Shown here in pieces: positions 49,852-63,001 of a stretch of DNA of 64,000 nucleotides. Source of the DNA: an uncultured Halomonas sp. (GTDB lineage: Bacteria > Pseudomonadota > Gammaproteobacteria > Pseudomonadales > Halomonadaceae); contig NZ_CANMVL010000033.1 of NCBI RefSeq assembly GCF_947501415.1, positions 1-64,000 on the forward strand. The letters run 5' to 3'. Made by a program: the position numbers and the translations under genes. The notes beneath the pieces are model-generated. The model saw only the letters and a program-made list of their open reading frames with translations, did not search any database and was not told where the DNA came from. The number at the start of each line of letters is the position of its first letter. The stretch's first letter is position 1.

Positions 49852-51318
49852 TTATTGAAACTTCTCGAGCGTTTCTCGGTAGTCGAGGAACGCCTCGTAA
49901 CGCTGCTCGATACGCGCGGCCGCGGTAGCGTTGTCTTCCTGATCGGCCACTCGACGAGCCACGCCCAGCTGACGAATGGCATCGGTAATGCGTCCGGTAA
50001 GCTGCTGATATTCGGCGCGGGCCAGGTGGCCCAGGGCCTCGCGACCGCTGCGACCCGCCGCCTCGGCGAGCAGTGCAAACACGCGATGGTCCTCGGGGCG
50101 CCGGTCTGCCAGATCGCGCAGAAGGCGCCATGCCGCCTCGGGATCACGCTGGAGCTGTGCTTCGGCGAGGGTGAGGCTGGTCGGGACATGTCCCGGAACC
50201 AGACGCAGCAGACGCCGGCTGCGTTCGATGGCGTCATCGGTGCGTCCGGCGGCGAAGGCAGTTTCGGCCGCCGTGGCGGGGATCAGGGTGAGGTCGGGCT
50301 GCTCCCGCGCCAGGGCGTCGAGCCGGCGCAGCGCCTCATCCGTATCGCCCCGTTCGGCGCTGATCAAGGCCGCCAGATAACGCTCCGCCTGCCGGGGGAC
50401 ATCGCCCTGAGTCAGCCGGGTCCTCGCCCGGTCGGGGTCTGTCCGGTGAATCGCCAGCAGTGCACGGGCACGCACCAGGTGGTACTGCAGGCCATCTCGT
50501 TGTTCCTGCACCGAGAGCTTGGCGGCGCGTGATGCGGTATCACTGATGCGCGACTCGGTAAGCGGGTGGGTGAGCAGAAACTCGGGAGGGGTGCCGCCCT
50601 GCAGGCTGGCCAGCCGCTGCATGGCGCGAAACATCGAGACCATGGCCTCGGGGTCGTAGCCCGCTTCCGCCATGACCTGCAGCCCCAGGCGGTCGGCCTC
50701 CTGCTCATAGCGGCGTGAGTAGCTCAGCTGGTCCTGGATAAAGGCGGCCTGGGAGCCCATGGCGACGCCGATGCCTGCATCGCCCCCTCCGGCGGCGGCG
50801 ATCAGCATGCCAGCCAGCATGGCGGCCATGGCGGGGACCTGGGTCTGCTCGGCGCGAGCCTGGCCGCGCGAGTAGTGGCGTTGGGCCAGGTGGCCGAGCT
50901 CATGGGCGAGCACCGAGACCAGCTCCGCCTCCTGGTCGGCGAAGGCGAACAGCCCGGCGTTGATGCCAACCACGCCGCCCGGTACCGCGAAGGCGTTGAG
51001 GCGATGGCTGTCGACCAGGGTCACGAGCAGCTCACTGGTGTCGACTCCGGCATGGGAGGCGAGTCGAGCGAGCAGTGCCTCGACATAGGCCTGGGCGATG
51101 GGGTCCTGCCATTCGGGGGCCCGGGCGCGAAACTGGCGTAGCCAGGCACGCCCCAGTCGATACTCCTCACTGCTGGCGGCCCGATGACCCGGTGCTGACA
51201 GGCTGGGCAGGTCGGCGCTGCTCTCCCAGGCGGGTTCGGTCCACTGGCCGACGGCAGGCAGTGCCAGGCACAGCCCCAGCAGCAGGGCAGCAGCACGAGG
51301 GAGGGGGCGTGACGGCAT
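49852..51318 (-). CDS. bepA: BepA-like periplasmic M48 metalloprotease with TPR
   Basis: Outer-membrane quality-control protease/chaperone (488 aa). Signal peptide 1-25 (AAALLLGLCLALPAVGQ), M48 domain with zinc motif HELGH in VLAHELGHLAQRH, the third ligand region YEQEADRLGLQVMAEAGYD, and a C-terminal TPR domain (about 290-480). BepA helps LptD and BAM assembly. ATG 51318 is set by AAGGAGAG seven bases upstream on the - strand. Length and domain order match E. coli BepA (YfgC, 487 aa). Confidence 0.92.
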   Translation of the reverse strand: MPSRPLPRAAALLLGLCLALPAVGQWTEPAWESSADLPSLSAPGHRAASSEEYRLGRAWLRQFRARAPEWQDPIAQAYVEALLARLASHAGVDTSELLVTLVDSHRLNAFAVPGGVVGINAGLFAFADQEAELVSVLAHELGHLAQRHYSRGQARAEQTQVPAMAAMLAGMLIAAAGGGDAGIGVAMGSQAAFIQDQLSYSRRYEQEADRLGLQVMAEAGYDPEAMVSMFRAMQRLASLQGGTPPEFLLTHPLTESRISDTASRAAKLSVQEQRDGLQYHLVRARALLAIHRTDPDRARTRLTQGDVPRQAERYLAALISAERGDTDEALRRLDALAREQPDLTLIPATAAETAFAAGRTDDAIERSRRLLRLVPGHVPTSLTLAEAQLQRDPEAAWRLLRDLADRRPEDHRVFALLAEAAGRSGREALGHLARAEYQQLTGRITDAIRQLGVARRVADQEDNATAAARIEQRYEAFLDYRETLEKFQ

Positions 51319-51452
51319 GGGCAAGCTCTCCTTGGGGCGAGGCGGGCCCACACTCTGACATTGATTCGCCTCGCAAAGTGCCTTTAAATCCTAGGGCTTC
51401 CCGCCTCTGGCCAAGCCAGGTGGCGATATTCCGCATTCTTCAGGGAGTCTAC

Positions 51453-51701
51453 ATGTCTCTGCAACCCGACCAAGTACTCGATGTCTGCGGACTGCCTTGC
51501 CCGCTTCCCCTGCTCAAGGCCAAGCAGGCGCTCTCCCGGCTCGAGGTTGGTCAGCTTCTCGAGGTGAAGGCCACCGATGCCGGCTCCTGGGGGGACTTTG
51601 CCACCTATATCGAACAGAGCGCTCACGAAATGCCGGCCAGGGAGGAGCGCGACAGCATCTATCACTACTGGATCCGCAAGGGCGAGGGGCGTGCTTCATG
51701 A
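51453..51701 (+). CDS. TusA/SirA-family sulfurtransferase
   Basis: 82-aa protein with the CPxP helix motif CGLPCPLPLLKAKQAL; Cys16 corresponds to the catalytic Cys of TusA, and Cys12 is an extra cysteine. Such proteins carry sulfur as persulfide in tRNA thiolation or cofactor synthesis. The C-terminal part (HYWIRKGEG) fits the family. It is coupled by ATGA to perM, so the specific role may differ from canonical TusA. Confidence 0.9.
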   Translation: MSLQPDQVLDVCGLPCPLPLLKAKQALSRLEVGQLLEVKATDAGSWGDFATYIEQSAHEMPAREERDSIYHYWIRKGEGRAS

Positions 51702-52798
51702 CCTTGCGTGCCGTGCTCAGGGGGTGGGTCGATCGCTATCTGTCCGACGAGGAGGCGGTGATCCTGCTGTTGGTCCTGGTGCTCGGCATCGCGGTGGTAG
51801 TCTTTCTGGGGCGCATGCTGGCCCCCTTTCTGACGGCGCTGGTGATCGCCTTTCTGCTTCAGGGGGCGGTGAGCTGGCTCGAGCGGCGACATGTCCCCCA
51901 CCTGCTGGCAGTGATCCTGGTGTTCCTCTTCTTCCTGGGACTGTTGCTGGCGATGGCTCTTATCCTGATGCCGCTGATCTGGAACCAGCTGGTGGCGCTG
52001 GTGCAGGAGACCCCGCGGATGTTCGCCAGTGGCCAGCAGCTGCTCGATGATCTGCAGGAACGCTATCCGCAGCTGGTCACTCCGGACCAGATCCAGAATT
52101 GGATCGCCGTGGCTGGCCGCGAGATGACCCAGTTCGGACAGCGCGCGCTTACCCTCTCCCTGGCTTCGCTGGGCAATGTTCTGGCGCTGATCATCTATCT
52201 GGTGCTGGTGCCGATCCTGGTGTTCTTCCTGCTCAAGGATCGTGAGCGCCTGGTGGACTTCATCCTGTCGCTGCTCCCACGCAAGCGCACCCTGATGACC
52301 CGTATCTGGCATGAGATGGACAGCCAGATCGCCAATTATGTGCGTGGCAAGTTTATCGAGATCATGATCGTGGGTACGGCGGCATTCCTGACCTTTGCCT
52401 TCTTCGGGCTGCCGTATACTGCGCTGCTGGCGGTGCTGGTGGGGTTCTCGGTGCTGGTACCGTACATCGGCGCCGCGGTGGCGACGCTACCGGTAGCCGC
52501 CGTGGCGGGCTTCCACTTCGGCATGAGCGATCAGTTCCTCTATGTGCTGGTCGCGTATGGGGTGATTCAGGCGCTGGATGGCAATGTGCTGGTGCCGGTA
52601 CTGTTCTCCGAAGCGGTCAACCTGCATCCGGTATCGATCATCGTGGCGGTGCTGTTTTTCGGCGGCATCTGGGGGTTCTGGGGCATCTTCTTCGCCATCC
52701 CGCTGGCGACCCTGATCAAGGCGCTGGTCTACGCCTGGCCCCGGGGGGTCAAGCGTCATCGCGAGGGCGAGGGCGGCGAGGTGGTGGCAGGGGAGTGA
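51698..52798 (+). CDS. perM: AI-2E family transporter PerM
   Basis: Polytopic inner-membrane protein (366 aa, about seven to eight membrane segments) of the AI-2E/PerM family. It has the soluble region near 120-160 (LLDDLQERYPQLVTPDQIQNW) and the conserved blocks VFFLLKDRERLVDFILSLLP, VRGKFIEIMIVG and GNVLVPVLFSEAVNLHPV. Members export a range of solutes, and some are Na+(Li+)/H+ antiporters in halophiles; the substrate here is unknown. Confidence 0.9.
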   Translation: MTLRAVLRGWVDRYLSDEEAVILLLVLVLGIAVVVFLGRMLAPFLTALVIAFLLQGAVSWLERRHVPHLLAVILVFLFFLGLLLAMALILMPLIWNQLVALVQETPRMFASGQQLLDDLQERYPQLVTPDQIQNWIAVAGREMTQFGQRALTLSLASLGNVLALIIYLVLVPILVFFLLKDRERLVDFILSLLPRKRTLMTRIWHEMDSQIANYVRGKFIEIMIVGTAAFLTFAFFGLPYTALLAVLVGFSVLVPYIGAAVATLPVAAVAGFHFGMSDQFLYVLVAYGVIQALDGNVLVPVLFSEAVNLHPVSIIVAVLFFGGIWGFWGIFFAIPLATLIKALVYAWPRGVKRHREGEGGEVVAGE

Positions 52799-52816
52799 GG
52801 CCGCCCCCCGGCGGCC
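52799..52816. terminator. GC hairpin between perM and bcp
   Basis: GGCCGCC (52799-52805) pairs with GGCGGCC (52810-52816) around CCCC in the 28-bp convergent gap. There is no T tract. Confidence 0.35.
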
Positions 52817-52826
52817 CCGTCGGCGG

Positions 52827-53315
52827 TTACTCGGTGTCGCCGGTGCCCTCGTTCAGGGACTGAGCCCTCTCCAGGACTTCCTGGGCGTGGCCCTTGACCT
52901 TGACCCCGCGCCACTCGTGGGCCAGCTTGCCTTCGCTGTCGATCAGGAAGGTGCTGCGCTCGATGCCAAGGTGCTCCTTGCCGTACATCTTCTTGAGCTT
53001 GATCACGTCGAACAGCCGGCAGAGTGTCTCCTCCTTGTCGGAGATAAGGGCGAAGTTGAACGCCTGCTTTGCCTTGAAGTTCTCCTGAGCCCGAATGCCG
53101 TCCCGAGAGGCGCCAAGCACCACGGTATTGGCAGCCTCGAACTCCGCCTTGCGATCGCGGAAGTCACCGCCTTCGGTGGTACAGCCGGGGGTGCTGGCCC
53201 TGGGGTAGAAGAAGATCACGACCTGACGCCCCTTGAACTCGGACAGGGTAACGCTGGTGTCGCCGGTGGCGAGGGCTGTGAAGTCGGGTACCGGCTGGCC
53301 GATGCTGACACTCAT
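52827..53315 (-). CDS. bcp: Thioredoxin-dependent peroxiredoxin Bcp (PrxQ)
   Basis: 162-aa thiol peroxidase of the BCP/PrxQ group. Peroxidatic Cys45 in the motif [12 protein letters not shown]. The usual resolving Cys five residues later is Gly50; the only other Cys is Cys99 (EETLCRLF). So it either works as a 1-Cys enzyme or uses Cys99. The body ([32 protein letters not shown]) is typical. Convergent with perM and divergent from dapA. Confidence 0.93.
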   Translation of the reverse strand: MSVSIGQPVPDFTALATGDTSVTLSEFKGRQVVIFFYPRASTPGCTTEGGDFRDRKAEFEAANTVVLGASRDGIRAQENFKAKQAFNFALISDKEETLCRLFDVIKLKKMYGKEHLGIERSTFLIDSEGKLAHEWRGVKVKGHAQEVLERAQSLNEGTGDTE

Positions 53316-53538
53316 GGGAGTCTCCTGGGTGAGTGGGTCACGAGGCGTCGATTACACGCAACCCCCGCCCGGCTGTCAAAGAGGGTGGTGGAATCTGGTC
53401 GCGTCGCTGTACAGGCCTGGGCCGCCTGAGTACCATTTGAGCCTTGGGGGCAGCGACCTGCCCCGTCTGGGCGCCGCTAGGGCCGGGGCGCCGAGCGGCA
53501 ATCGAGCCGGCAGCAGTCGAACCGAGAGGATAGAGAGG

Positions 53539-54423
53539 ATGGTCACGGGAAGCATCGTCGCCCTGGCGACGCCGATGAAGGTCAATGGCGATATCGATTG
53601 GGAGGCGCTGCGTCGCCTGGTGAACTTCCATCTCGACCATGGCACCGATGGCATCGTCGCCGCCGGTACCACCGGCGAGCCCACCACCATGTCATTTGCC
53701 GAGCACTTCGATGTGATTCGGACGGTGGTGGAGGAGGTTGACGGACGGATTCCGGTGATTGCCGGTACCGGCGCCAACGCCACCTCCGAGGCCGTTGAGC
53801 TGGCCCGCTATGCCAGCGAGGTAGGCGCCGACTACTGCCTGTCGGTCTGCCCTTACTACAACAAGCCGACCCAGGAGGGGCTCTATCGCCACTTCAAGGC
53901 GGTCGCCGAGGGTAGCGAGTTGCCGGTGATCCTCTACAATGTGCCCGGCCGCACCTGCTCCGACCTCTACAACGAGACCGTGCTGCGCCTCGCCGAGGTG
54001 GACAATATCGTCGGGCTCAAGGACGCCACCGGTAATCTGGAGCGTGCCGAGGACCTGATCGGTCGCCTCGCGGGCAGTGGCTTCATGCTCTACTCGGGGG
54101 ATGATGGCACCGCCTGTGACTTCATGCTGATGGGCGGTCATGGGGATATCTCGGTAACGGCCAACGTGGCGCCTCAAGCCATGCACGAGCTGTGTGCCGC
54201 CGCGGTCGCCGGCGATGCCGAACGTGCGCATCAGCTCAATACTCGCCTGATGCCGCTGCATACCAATCTCGGCATCGAGGCCAACCCGATCCCGGTCAAG
54301 TGGTCACTCAATCGCATGGGGCTGATCGAGCCGGGCATCCGTCTGCCGCTCACCTGGCTGTCGGAGAAGTACCACTCCACCATCAGCGAAGCCCTGCAAC
54401 TGGCCGGCCTGATCGACGACTGA
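53539..54423 (+). CDS. dapA: 4-hydroxy-tetrahydrodipicolinate synthase DapA
   Basis: First committed step of lysine/diaminopimelate synthesis, condensing pyruvate and aspartate semialdehyde (294 aa). Schiff-base Lys161 in VGLKDATGN, Tyr133 in ILYNVPGRT, and [16 protein letters not shown]. The start [13 protein letters not shown] at 53539 matches the family; the frame remains open upstream but without homology. It is followed 45 bp later by bamC, the conserved dapA-bamC arrangement. Confidence 0.97.
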   Translation: MVTGSIVALATPMKVNGDIDWEALRRLVNFHLDHGTDGIVAAGTTGEPTTMSFAEHFDVIRTVVEEVDGRIPVIAGTGANATSEAVELARYASEVGADYCLSVCPYYNKPTQEGLYRHFKAVAEGSELPVILYNVPGRTCSDLYNETVLRLAEVDNIVGLKDATGNLERAEDLIGRLAGSGFMLYSGDDGTACDFMLMGGHGDISVTANVAPQAMHELCAAAVAGDAERAHQLNTRLMPLHTNLGIEANPIPVKWSLNRMGLIEPGIRLPLTWLSEKYHSTISEALQLAGLIDD

Positions 54424-54468
54424 TCGGCACCGCGCCGGCCCCTGGACAACTGGAAGCAAGGTAGACCC

Positions 54469-55425
54469 ATGAACTCAGCGCTGAAATGGCTGCCGCTGGC
54501 GATGCTCGTCGCCCTGGCCGGCTGTGCCCGTGATGACGGCTATTATCACGATCGTAATATCGACTATGCCGATGCCCGCCAGGCGGCGCCCCTGACGCTG
54601 CCCGAGGGTCGTGCTGCCGAGCGCTATCGTGACGCCATGCCGGTGCCCGAGACGGCCGCCGACTTTCACGGCTCCACGGGTGACTTCGAGGCACCGGCAC
54701 CGCAACCGCTGGGTGCCGGTCGACTTCAGCGTGAGTTCGTCGAGTCCCGCCGAGTGGGTGACGACGCCTGGCTGGTGGTGGGAGCCGCCCCGGACAGCGT
54801 CTGGCCACAGCTGGAGAGCTTCGCGCGCAGCCGTGGCCTGGAGGTGGTCGCCAGCGATTCGAGTCGCGGGGTGGTCGAGACGCGCCAGGGGCGCCTGAGC
54901 GTTCGCCAGGGACTGCGTGCCGGTGACAGCGAGGTGCGTTGCGATCAAGCCGGGCGCCCGGAGAGTGCCTGCCTCGGTGCCCTGGAGCAGTATCTCGCTG
55001 CGCGCAGCGCCACGGCGTCGAAAACCGCTTCATTGCAGGCCCAGCGCCTGGCCGGTGGGGAGCGTCTGCACCTCGTTAAGCGGGGTGACGAGTGGGCGGT
55101 CGAGGTGCCGCTGGATATTGACCGCACCTGGGCCGAACTCGACTACCAGCTCAAGCAGGACTTCACCGTCGAGGAGCGTCGCGAGCTGCTGGAAGGCATT
55201 CCGGCGGACTACTCCCATCGCATTCGCTACCTGCCGCTTTCCGAGCGCAGTGTCGGGTTCTGGAAAGGACTGGTGACCTCCGAGTCGCCGCGAGAGATTC
55301 GCCTGGAGCTGGAGCGCGAGGGCCCCGACCGCACCCTGTTGCGGGCGGTAAATCTCAGCGAGCGCGGCTTCAGTGCCGAGGACCGACGTGAGCTGCTGGA
55401 GCGAGTGGCGAGCCTGCTGCGCTGA
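54469..55425 (+). CDS. bamC: Outer membrane assembly lipoprotein BamC
   Basis: Accessory lipoprotein of the BAM complex (318 aa). Signal peptide with lipobox LAGC (Cys19), an unstructured N-terminal stretch that in E. coli binds BamD, then two helix-grip domains. Sequence similarity within the family is low; the dapA neighbour and lipobox support the call. Its stop overlaps the next start (TGATG). Confidence 0.88.
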   Translation: MNSALKWLPLAMLVALAGCARDDGYYHDRNIDYADARQAAPLTLPEGRAAERYRDAMPVPETAADFHGSTGDFEAPAPQPLGAGRLQREFVESRRVGDDAWLVVGAAPDSVWPQLESFARSRGLEVVASDSSRGVVETRQGRLSVRQGLRAGDSEVRCDQAGRPESACLGALEQYLAARSATASKTASLQAQRLAGGERLHLVKRGDEWAVEVPLDIDRTWAELDYQLKQDFTVEERRELLEGIPADYSHRIRYLPLSERSVGFWKGLVTSESPREIRLELEREGPDRTLLRAVNLSERGFSAEDRRELLERVASLLR

Positions 55426-56228
55426 TGACGGAGGCCGGCAACATCATCGCTCGCCAAGGCGGACGACTGTACTTTGCATCGCTGGGCAGCGGCAGCAAGG
55501 GTAACGCGACCCTGGTGAGCGATGGCGAGACACGTCTGCTGGTGGACTGCGGTTTCACGCTGCGCGAAGCCGAACGCCGCCTGGCCCGTCTGGGGCTGCA
55601 TCCGCGGCAACTCGATGCCCTGTTGGTGACCCATGAGCATGGCGACCATATTCGTGGGGTAGGCCCCCTGGCTCGTCGCTACGGGGTGCCGGTGTGGCTG
55701 ACTCCGGGTACTTGGGGGAGTGGTCGGCTGGGTGAACTGCCCGAACGCCACTGGATCACCCCCCAGGCGCGCTTCGCCGTGAAGGGACTCCATATCGACC
55801 CGGTGACCGTGCCGCATGATGCCCGCGAGCCGGTGCAGTTCCGTATTCAGGGCGGTGGGCGACACCTGGGGCTGCTCACCGACCTCGGACACCCCACCGA
55901 GCATGTCGCCCAGGCCTTTGCCGGCTGCGATGCCCTGGTGCTTGAGTGCAACCATGATGTCCGGATGCTTGCCGAGGGTCCCTATCCACCCCGCCTCAAG
56001 CGGCGAGTGGGAGGTGACTGGGGGCATCTGGCCAATACCCAGGCGGCGACGCTGCTGACCCGGCTCGGCCTCGACCGCCTGCAGCGAATCGCCTGTTCGC
56101 ATCTATCTGAACACAACAATCGCCCCGAGCTGGCGCTGGAGGCTTTGACGCCACTGCTCGACGGTGACACATCGCGGTTGATGGTAGCCTGCCAGGACGA
56201 TGGTCTGGCATGGCAAGCCATCGCCTGA
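55425..56228 (+). CDS. MBL-fold metal-dependent hydrolase (YycJ/WalJ-like)
   Basis: 267-aa metallo-beta-lactamase-fold protein. It begins FASLGSGSKGNATLV and has the metal motif THEHGDHIRGV, then LLTDLGHPTEHV and LECNHDVRML, all features of the YycJ/WalJ group, some of which are 5'-3' exonuclease-like. In proteobacteria it is often encoded between bamC and purC, as here; translation is coupled to bamC. The exact substrate is unknown. Confidence 0.9.
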   Translation: MTEAGNIIARQGGRLYFASLGSGSKGNATLVSDGETRLLVDCGFTLREAERRLARLGLHPRQLDALLVTHEHGDHIRGVGPLARRYGVPVWLTPGTWGSGRLGELPERHWITPQARFAVKGLHIDPVTVPHDAREPVQFRIQGGGRHLGLLTDLGHPTEHVAQAFAGCDALVLECNHDVRMLAEGPYPPRLKRRVGGDWGHLANTQAATLLTRLGLDRLQRIACSHLSEHNNRPELALEALTPLLDGDTSRLMVACQDDGLAWQAIA

Positions 56229-56268
56229 GCTGCAACCTTCCAACTGACCAAGCCCTCCGGAGGCTTCC

Positions 56269-56982
56269 ATGGAAAAGCGTCAAGAACTCTACGCCGGCAA
56301 GGCCAAGTCGGTCTTCACCACCGATGACCCGGATCGCGTAATACTGCAATTCCGCGATGACACCAGCGCCTTCGACGGCGAGCGCATGGAGTCGCTGGAC
56401 CGCAAGGGGATGGTCAACAACCGCTTCAACGCCTTCATCATGGAGACGTTGTCTGCAGCGGGGGTGCCCACCCACTTCGAGAAGCGCCTCTCCGACACCG
56501 AAAGCCTGGTCAAGACGCTGGAGATGATTCCAGTCGAGTGCGTGGTGCGCAATATCGCCGCGGGCAGCCTGGTAAAGCGGCTGGGCGTGACCGAGGGGGA
56601 GGCGCTCTCGCCGCCCACCTTCGAGCTGTTTCTCAAGAATGATGCCCTGCACGACCCCATGATCAACGAGTCGTTGGCCGAAACCTTCGGCTGGGCGACC
56701 GCCGACCAGCTGGCCGAGATGAAGGCGCTGACCTTCAAGGTCAACGCGGTGCTCAAGCAGCTGTTTGCCGATGGCGGCCTGCTGCTGGTGGACTACAAGC
56801 TGGAGTTCGGCCTGTTCAAGGGGCAGCTTGTCCTGGGCGACGAGTTCTCCCCGGACGGTTGCCGTCTGTGGGATGCCGAGACGCGCGAGAAGCTCGACAA
56901 GGATCGCTTCCGCCAGGGGCTCGGTGGCGTGATCGAGGCCTACGAGGAGGTCGGGCGTCGAATCGGGGTCAGCTTCGACTGA
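56269..56982 (+). CDS. purC: SAICAR synthase PurC
   Basis: Purine biosynthesis enzyme (237 aa) joining aspartate to CAIR with ATP. Conserved blocks [44 protein letters not shown] and DYKLEFG. Length matches E. coli PurC (237). It is last in the dapA-bamC-MBL-purC run and is followed by a hairpin. Confidence 0.97.
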   Translation: MEKRQELYAGKAKSVFTTDDPDRVILQFRDDTSAFDGERMESLDRKGMVNNRFNAFIMETLSAAGVPTHFEKRLSDTESLVKTLEMIPVECVVRNIAAGSLVKRLGVTEGEALSPPTFELFLKNDALHDPMINESLAETFGWATADQLAEMKALTFKVNAVLKQLFADGGLLLVDYKLEFGLFKGQLVLGDEFSPDGCRLWDAETREKLDKDRFRQGLGGVIEAYEEVGRRIGVSFD

Positions 56983-57005
56983 GGCCGAGGTTTCAGGTTG
57001 GCATC

Positions 57006-57036
57006 ACCAGGGGCCCTGCGGGGCCCCTGGTCGTTT
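57006..57036 (+). terminator. Terminator of purC
   Basis: ACCAGGGGCCC (57006-57016) pairs perfectly with GGGCCCCTGGT (57021-57031) around TGCG, then CGTTTA. It lies in the convergent gap with trmO; the T tract is short. Confidence 0.6.
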
Positions 57037-57769
57037 ATGCAGGCACGATCTCCAGCACTTCCAGGAGGCGGGTGCCGCGGGATGCTGCCACGACACGAAA
57101 GCGTATATCCAGCTCGCGCAGGCGAACGCCATAACGGCGTGCTTCATCGTCGTCGCGATAGGCCGGCCGAGGGTCCTGGCTCAGCACCTCCTCGATCAGT
57201 GAGCGCAGCGAGGCGGCATCATCACGTCCGGCAAGCGTCGCTTCGGCGGTCTGGGTGAAGCATACCGGGAGTCGGTGAGGGGCCTCGGGAGCGAAGCCGG
57301 CGCTGGCCTCGGGTCTGGCTTCTGCCCAGGGCAGGTAAGGCTTGATATCGAGCACCGGGGTGCCGTTCACCAGGTCGGCACCGGCGAGCAGCAGCCTGAC
57401 GCCGCCCCGAGTGTCGACCTCGATCAGCTCCACCAGAGACAGGCCCAGGCGGTTGGGCCGGTGGGTGCTGCGGCTGGCGAAGACCCCGACCCGGCGATTG
57501 CCGCCGAGGCGTGGCGGTCGCACCAGTGGTGTCCAGCGTTCGGGACTCTGGTGAAAGAGAAAGGTGAGCCACAGATGGCTGAAGGTCTCCAGCCCCCTGA
57601 CCGTCAGCGGGTCATCGTAGGGGGGGAGTAGTCGGAGGAGGGCACGAGCCGAGGGGGCCAGGCCGGGCTGGCGAGGCACACCGAACTTGTCGGGGAAGTC
57701 GCTCTCGATCAGGCCGATGGGCGACAGGGTGATGGCCGGGGGGGAGGAGTGAACGCTCATGGAGGTCAT
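57035..57769 (-). CDS. trmO: tRNA (t6A37) N6-methyltransferase TrmO (TsaA)
   Basis: SAM-dependent enzyme (244 aa) that makes m6t6A37 in tRNA-Thr. It has the beta-barrel TsaA domain with IGLIESDFPDKFGVPRQPG, the HLWLTFLFH block, GVFASRSTHRPNRLGLS and DIKPYLPWAEA; the C-terminal domain ends in LEVLEIVPA. Start ATG 57769; ATG 57760 is an equal alternative. It is divergent from the GNAT gene. Confidence 0.94.
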   Translation of the reverse strand: MTSMSVHSSPPAITLSPIGLIESDFPDKFGVPRQPGLAPSARALLRLLPPYDDPLTVRGLETFSHLWLTFLFHQSPERWTPLVRPPRLGGNRRVGVFASRSTHRPNRLGLSLVELIEVDTRGGVRLLLAGADLVNGTPVLDIKPYLPWAEARPEASAGFAPEAPHRLPVCFTQTAEATLAGRDDAASLRSLIEEVLSQDPRPAYRDDDEARRYGVRLRELDIRFRVVAASRGTRLLEVLEIVPA

Positions 57770-57863
57770 TATGCCTGGCCCCGCTCAGGCCGGCGACCGC
57801 GGTTGGCCTGTCGGCGTGGGGTTGTGTAGTCTCTCGGCATTCACCAACGTTGCGAGACATCCC

Positions 57864-59332
<1,469 letters not shown>

Positions 59333-59359
59333 CTACCGGTGACGTCAGGGGAGAGACGC

Positions 59360-59929
59360 ATGGCGATTGAACAGGGCTGGCTTGCCGGGGCGCGGCGGGT
59401 GCCGTCCCCCAACTGTGACGAGCGACCGCACGGTGAGGTGTCGCTGCTGGTACTGCACTCCATCAGCCTGCCGCCGGGTGAATACGGTGGAGCGCATATC
59501 GAGAATCTGTTCACCAACCGGCTGGACCCCGAGGCCCACCCCTTCTTCGCTTCCCTTCAGGGCCTGCGTGTCTCGGCTCACCTGCTGATTCGCCGCAATG
59601 GCGAGTGTGTGCAGTTCGTGCCTTTCCAGCGCCGGGCCTGGCACGCCGGACGCTCCCGCTGGCGCGATGGCGAGCGCTGGCGTACCGCCCTCAACGACTT
59701 TGCCATCGGCATCGAGCTGGAGGGCAACGAGGTCTCTGCCTATACCGATGCCCAATATGAGCGACTGGTCGAGGTGACTCTCGACCTTGTCGCCGCCTAC
59801 CCCGAGCTTGAGACATCGCGTGTGGCCGGCCATGCGCAGGTGGCACCGCTGCGCAAGAGTGACCCGGGGCCCGCCTTCGACTGGGCCTACTTTCGTCAGC
59901 GACTGGGCGAGTGCCACGCGGCCGAGTGA
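59360..59929 (+). CDS. ampD: 1,6-anhydro-N-acetylmuramyl-L-alanine amidase AmpD
   Basis: Cytoplasmic zinc amidase (189 aa) recycling anhydromuropeptides; its loss induces AmpC beta-lactamase where ampR/ampC exist. Zinc ligands His33 (LLVLHSIS), His158 (VAGHAQVAP) and Asp168 (RKSDPGP); the GIELEG block is also seen. ATG 59360 has AGGGGAGAG upstream. No ampE follows; the pyruvate dehydrogenase operon does. Confidence 0.95.
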   Translation: MAIEQGWLAGARRVPSPNCDERPHGEVSLLVLHSISLPPGEYGGAHIENLFTNRLDPEAHPFFASLQGLRVSAHLLIRRNGECVQFVPFQRRAWHAGRSRWRDGERWRTALNDFAIGIELEGNEVSAYTDAQYERLVEVTLDLVAAYPELETSRVAGHAQVAPLRKSDPGPAFDWAYFRQRLGECHAAE

Positions 59930-60063
59930 GTCATTTGCCGGGTGTGATGGTCAGGGCGCTCGCTTGCTTCATACGGTAGTTTAACTACATCTCATTGACT
60001 TTCGTCGAGTTTCTGCTTCGGTGGAGTGCTAACCTCTTGTGTTGCGGTGCAGTATGAAGAGTG

Positions 60064-60078
60064 TGGAAATCAATTCCA
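60064..60078 (+). promoter_or_regulatory. Inverted repeat upstream of the aceE promoter
   Basis: TGGAA-ATCAA-TTCCA is a 5-5-5 inverted repeat ending 12 bp before the -35. Another small palindrome, GTAGTT-T-AACTAC, is at 59976-59988. Either could be an activator site; no regulator is recognised. Confidence 0.25.
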
Positions 60079-60090
60079 TGCAAGGTTGCT

Positions 60091-60119
60091 TTGGCAGGTG
60101 GCGAGGTTTACTGTATCTT
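60091..60119 (+). promoter_or_regulatory. aceE promoter
   Basis: TTGGCA (60091-60096) and TATCTT (60114-60119) with a 17-bp spacer. Predicted start near 60126, giving a leader of about 140 nt before aceE. Confidence 0.6.
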
Positions 60120-60120
60120 T

Positions 60121-60146
60121 CGCAAAGAAACGACGGTTTCTTTGCG
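60121..60146 (+). promoter_or_regulatory. Perfect inverted repeat over the aceE transcription start
   Basis: CGCAAAGAAAC (60121-60131) and GTTTCTTTGCG (60136-60146) are perfect 11-bp arms around GACG. Placed right after the -10 and over +1, it is where a repressor operator is expected; as RNA it could also be a 5' stabilising hairpin. It is not the AATTGGT-type PdhR site. Confidence 0.5.
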
Positions 60147-60264
60147 TCGTGACGTAATAAAATTACACAAAATCCCGGGGTGTGATGCCTCTCTGGCAGT
60201 AGAACGCCCTGCCTTCCGCGCAGCAGCGGGCATGCAACATCCATCGTCATTCGGAGAGACGTCT

Positions 60265-62943
<2,679 letters not shown>

Positions 62944-63001
62944 TCCGGTGGGGCGGGCGGATGCCCGCCCCTTCCAGGCACGATTTGGAAGGAGCGCGAC
63001 C

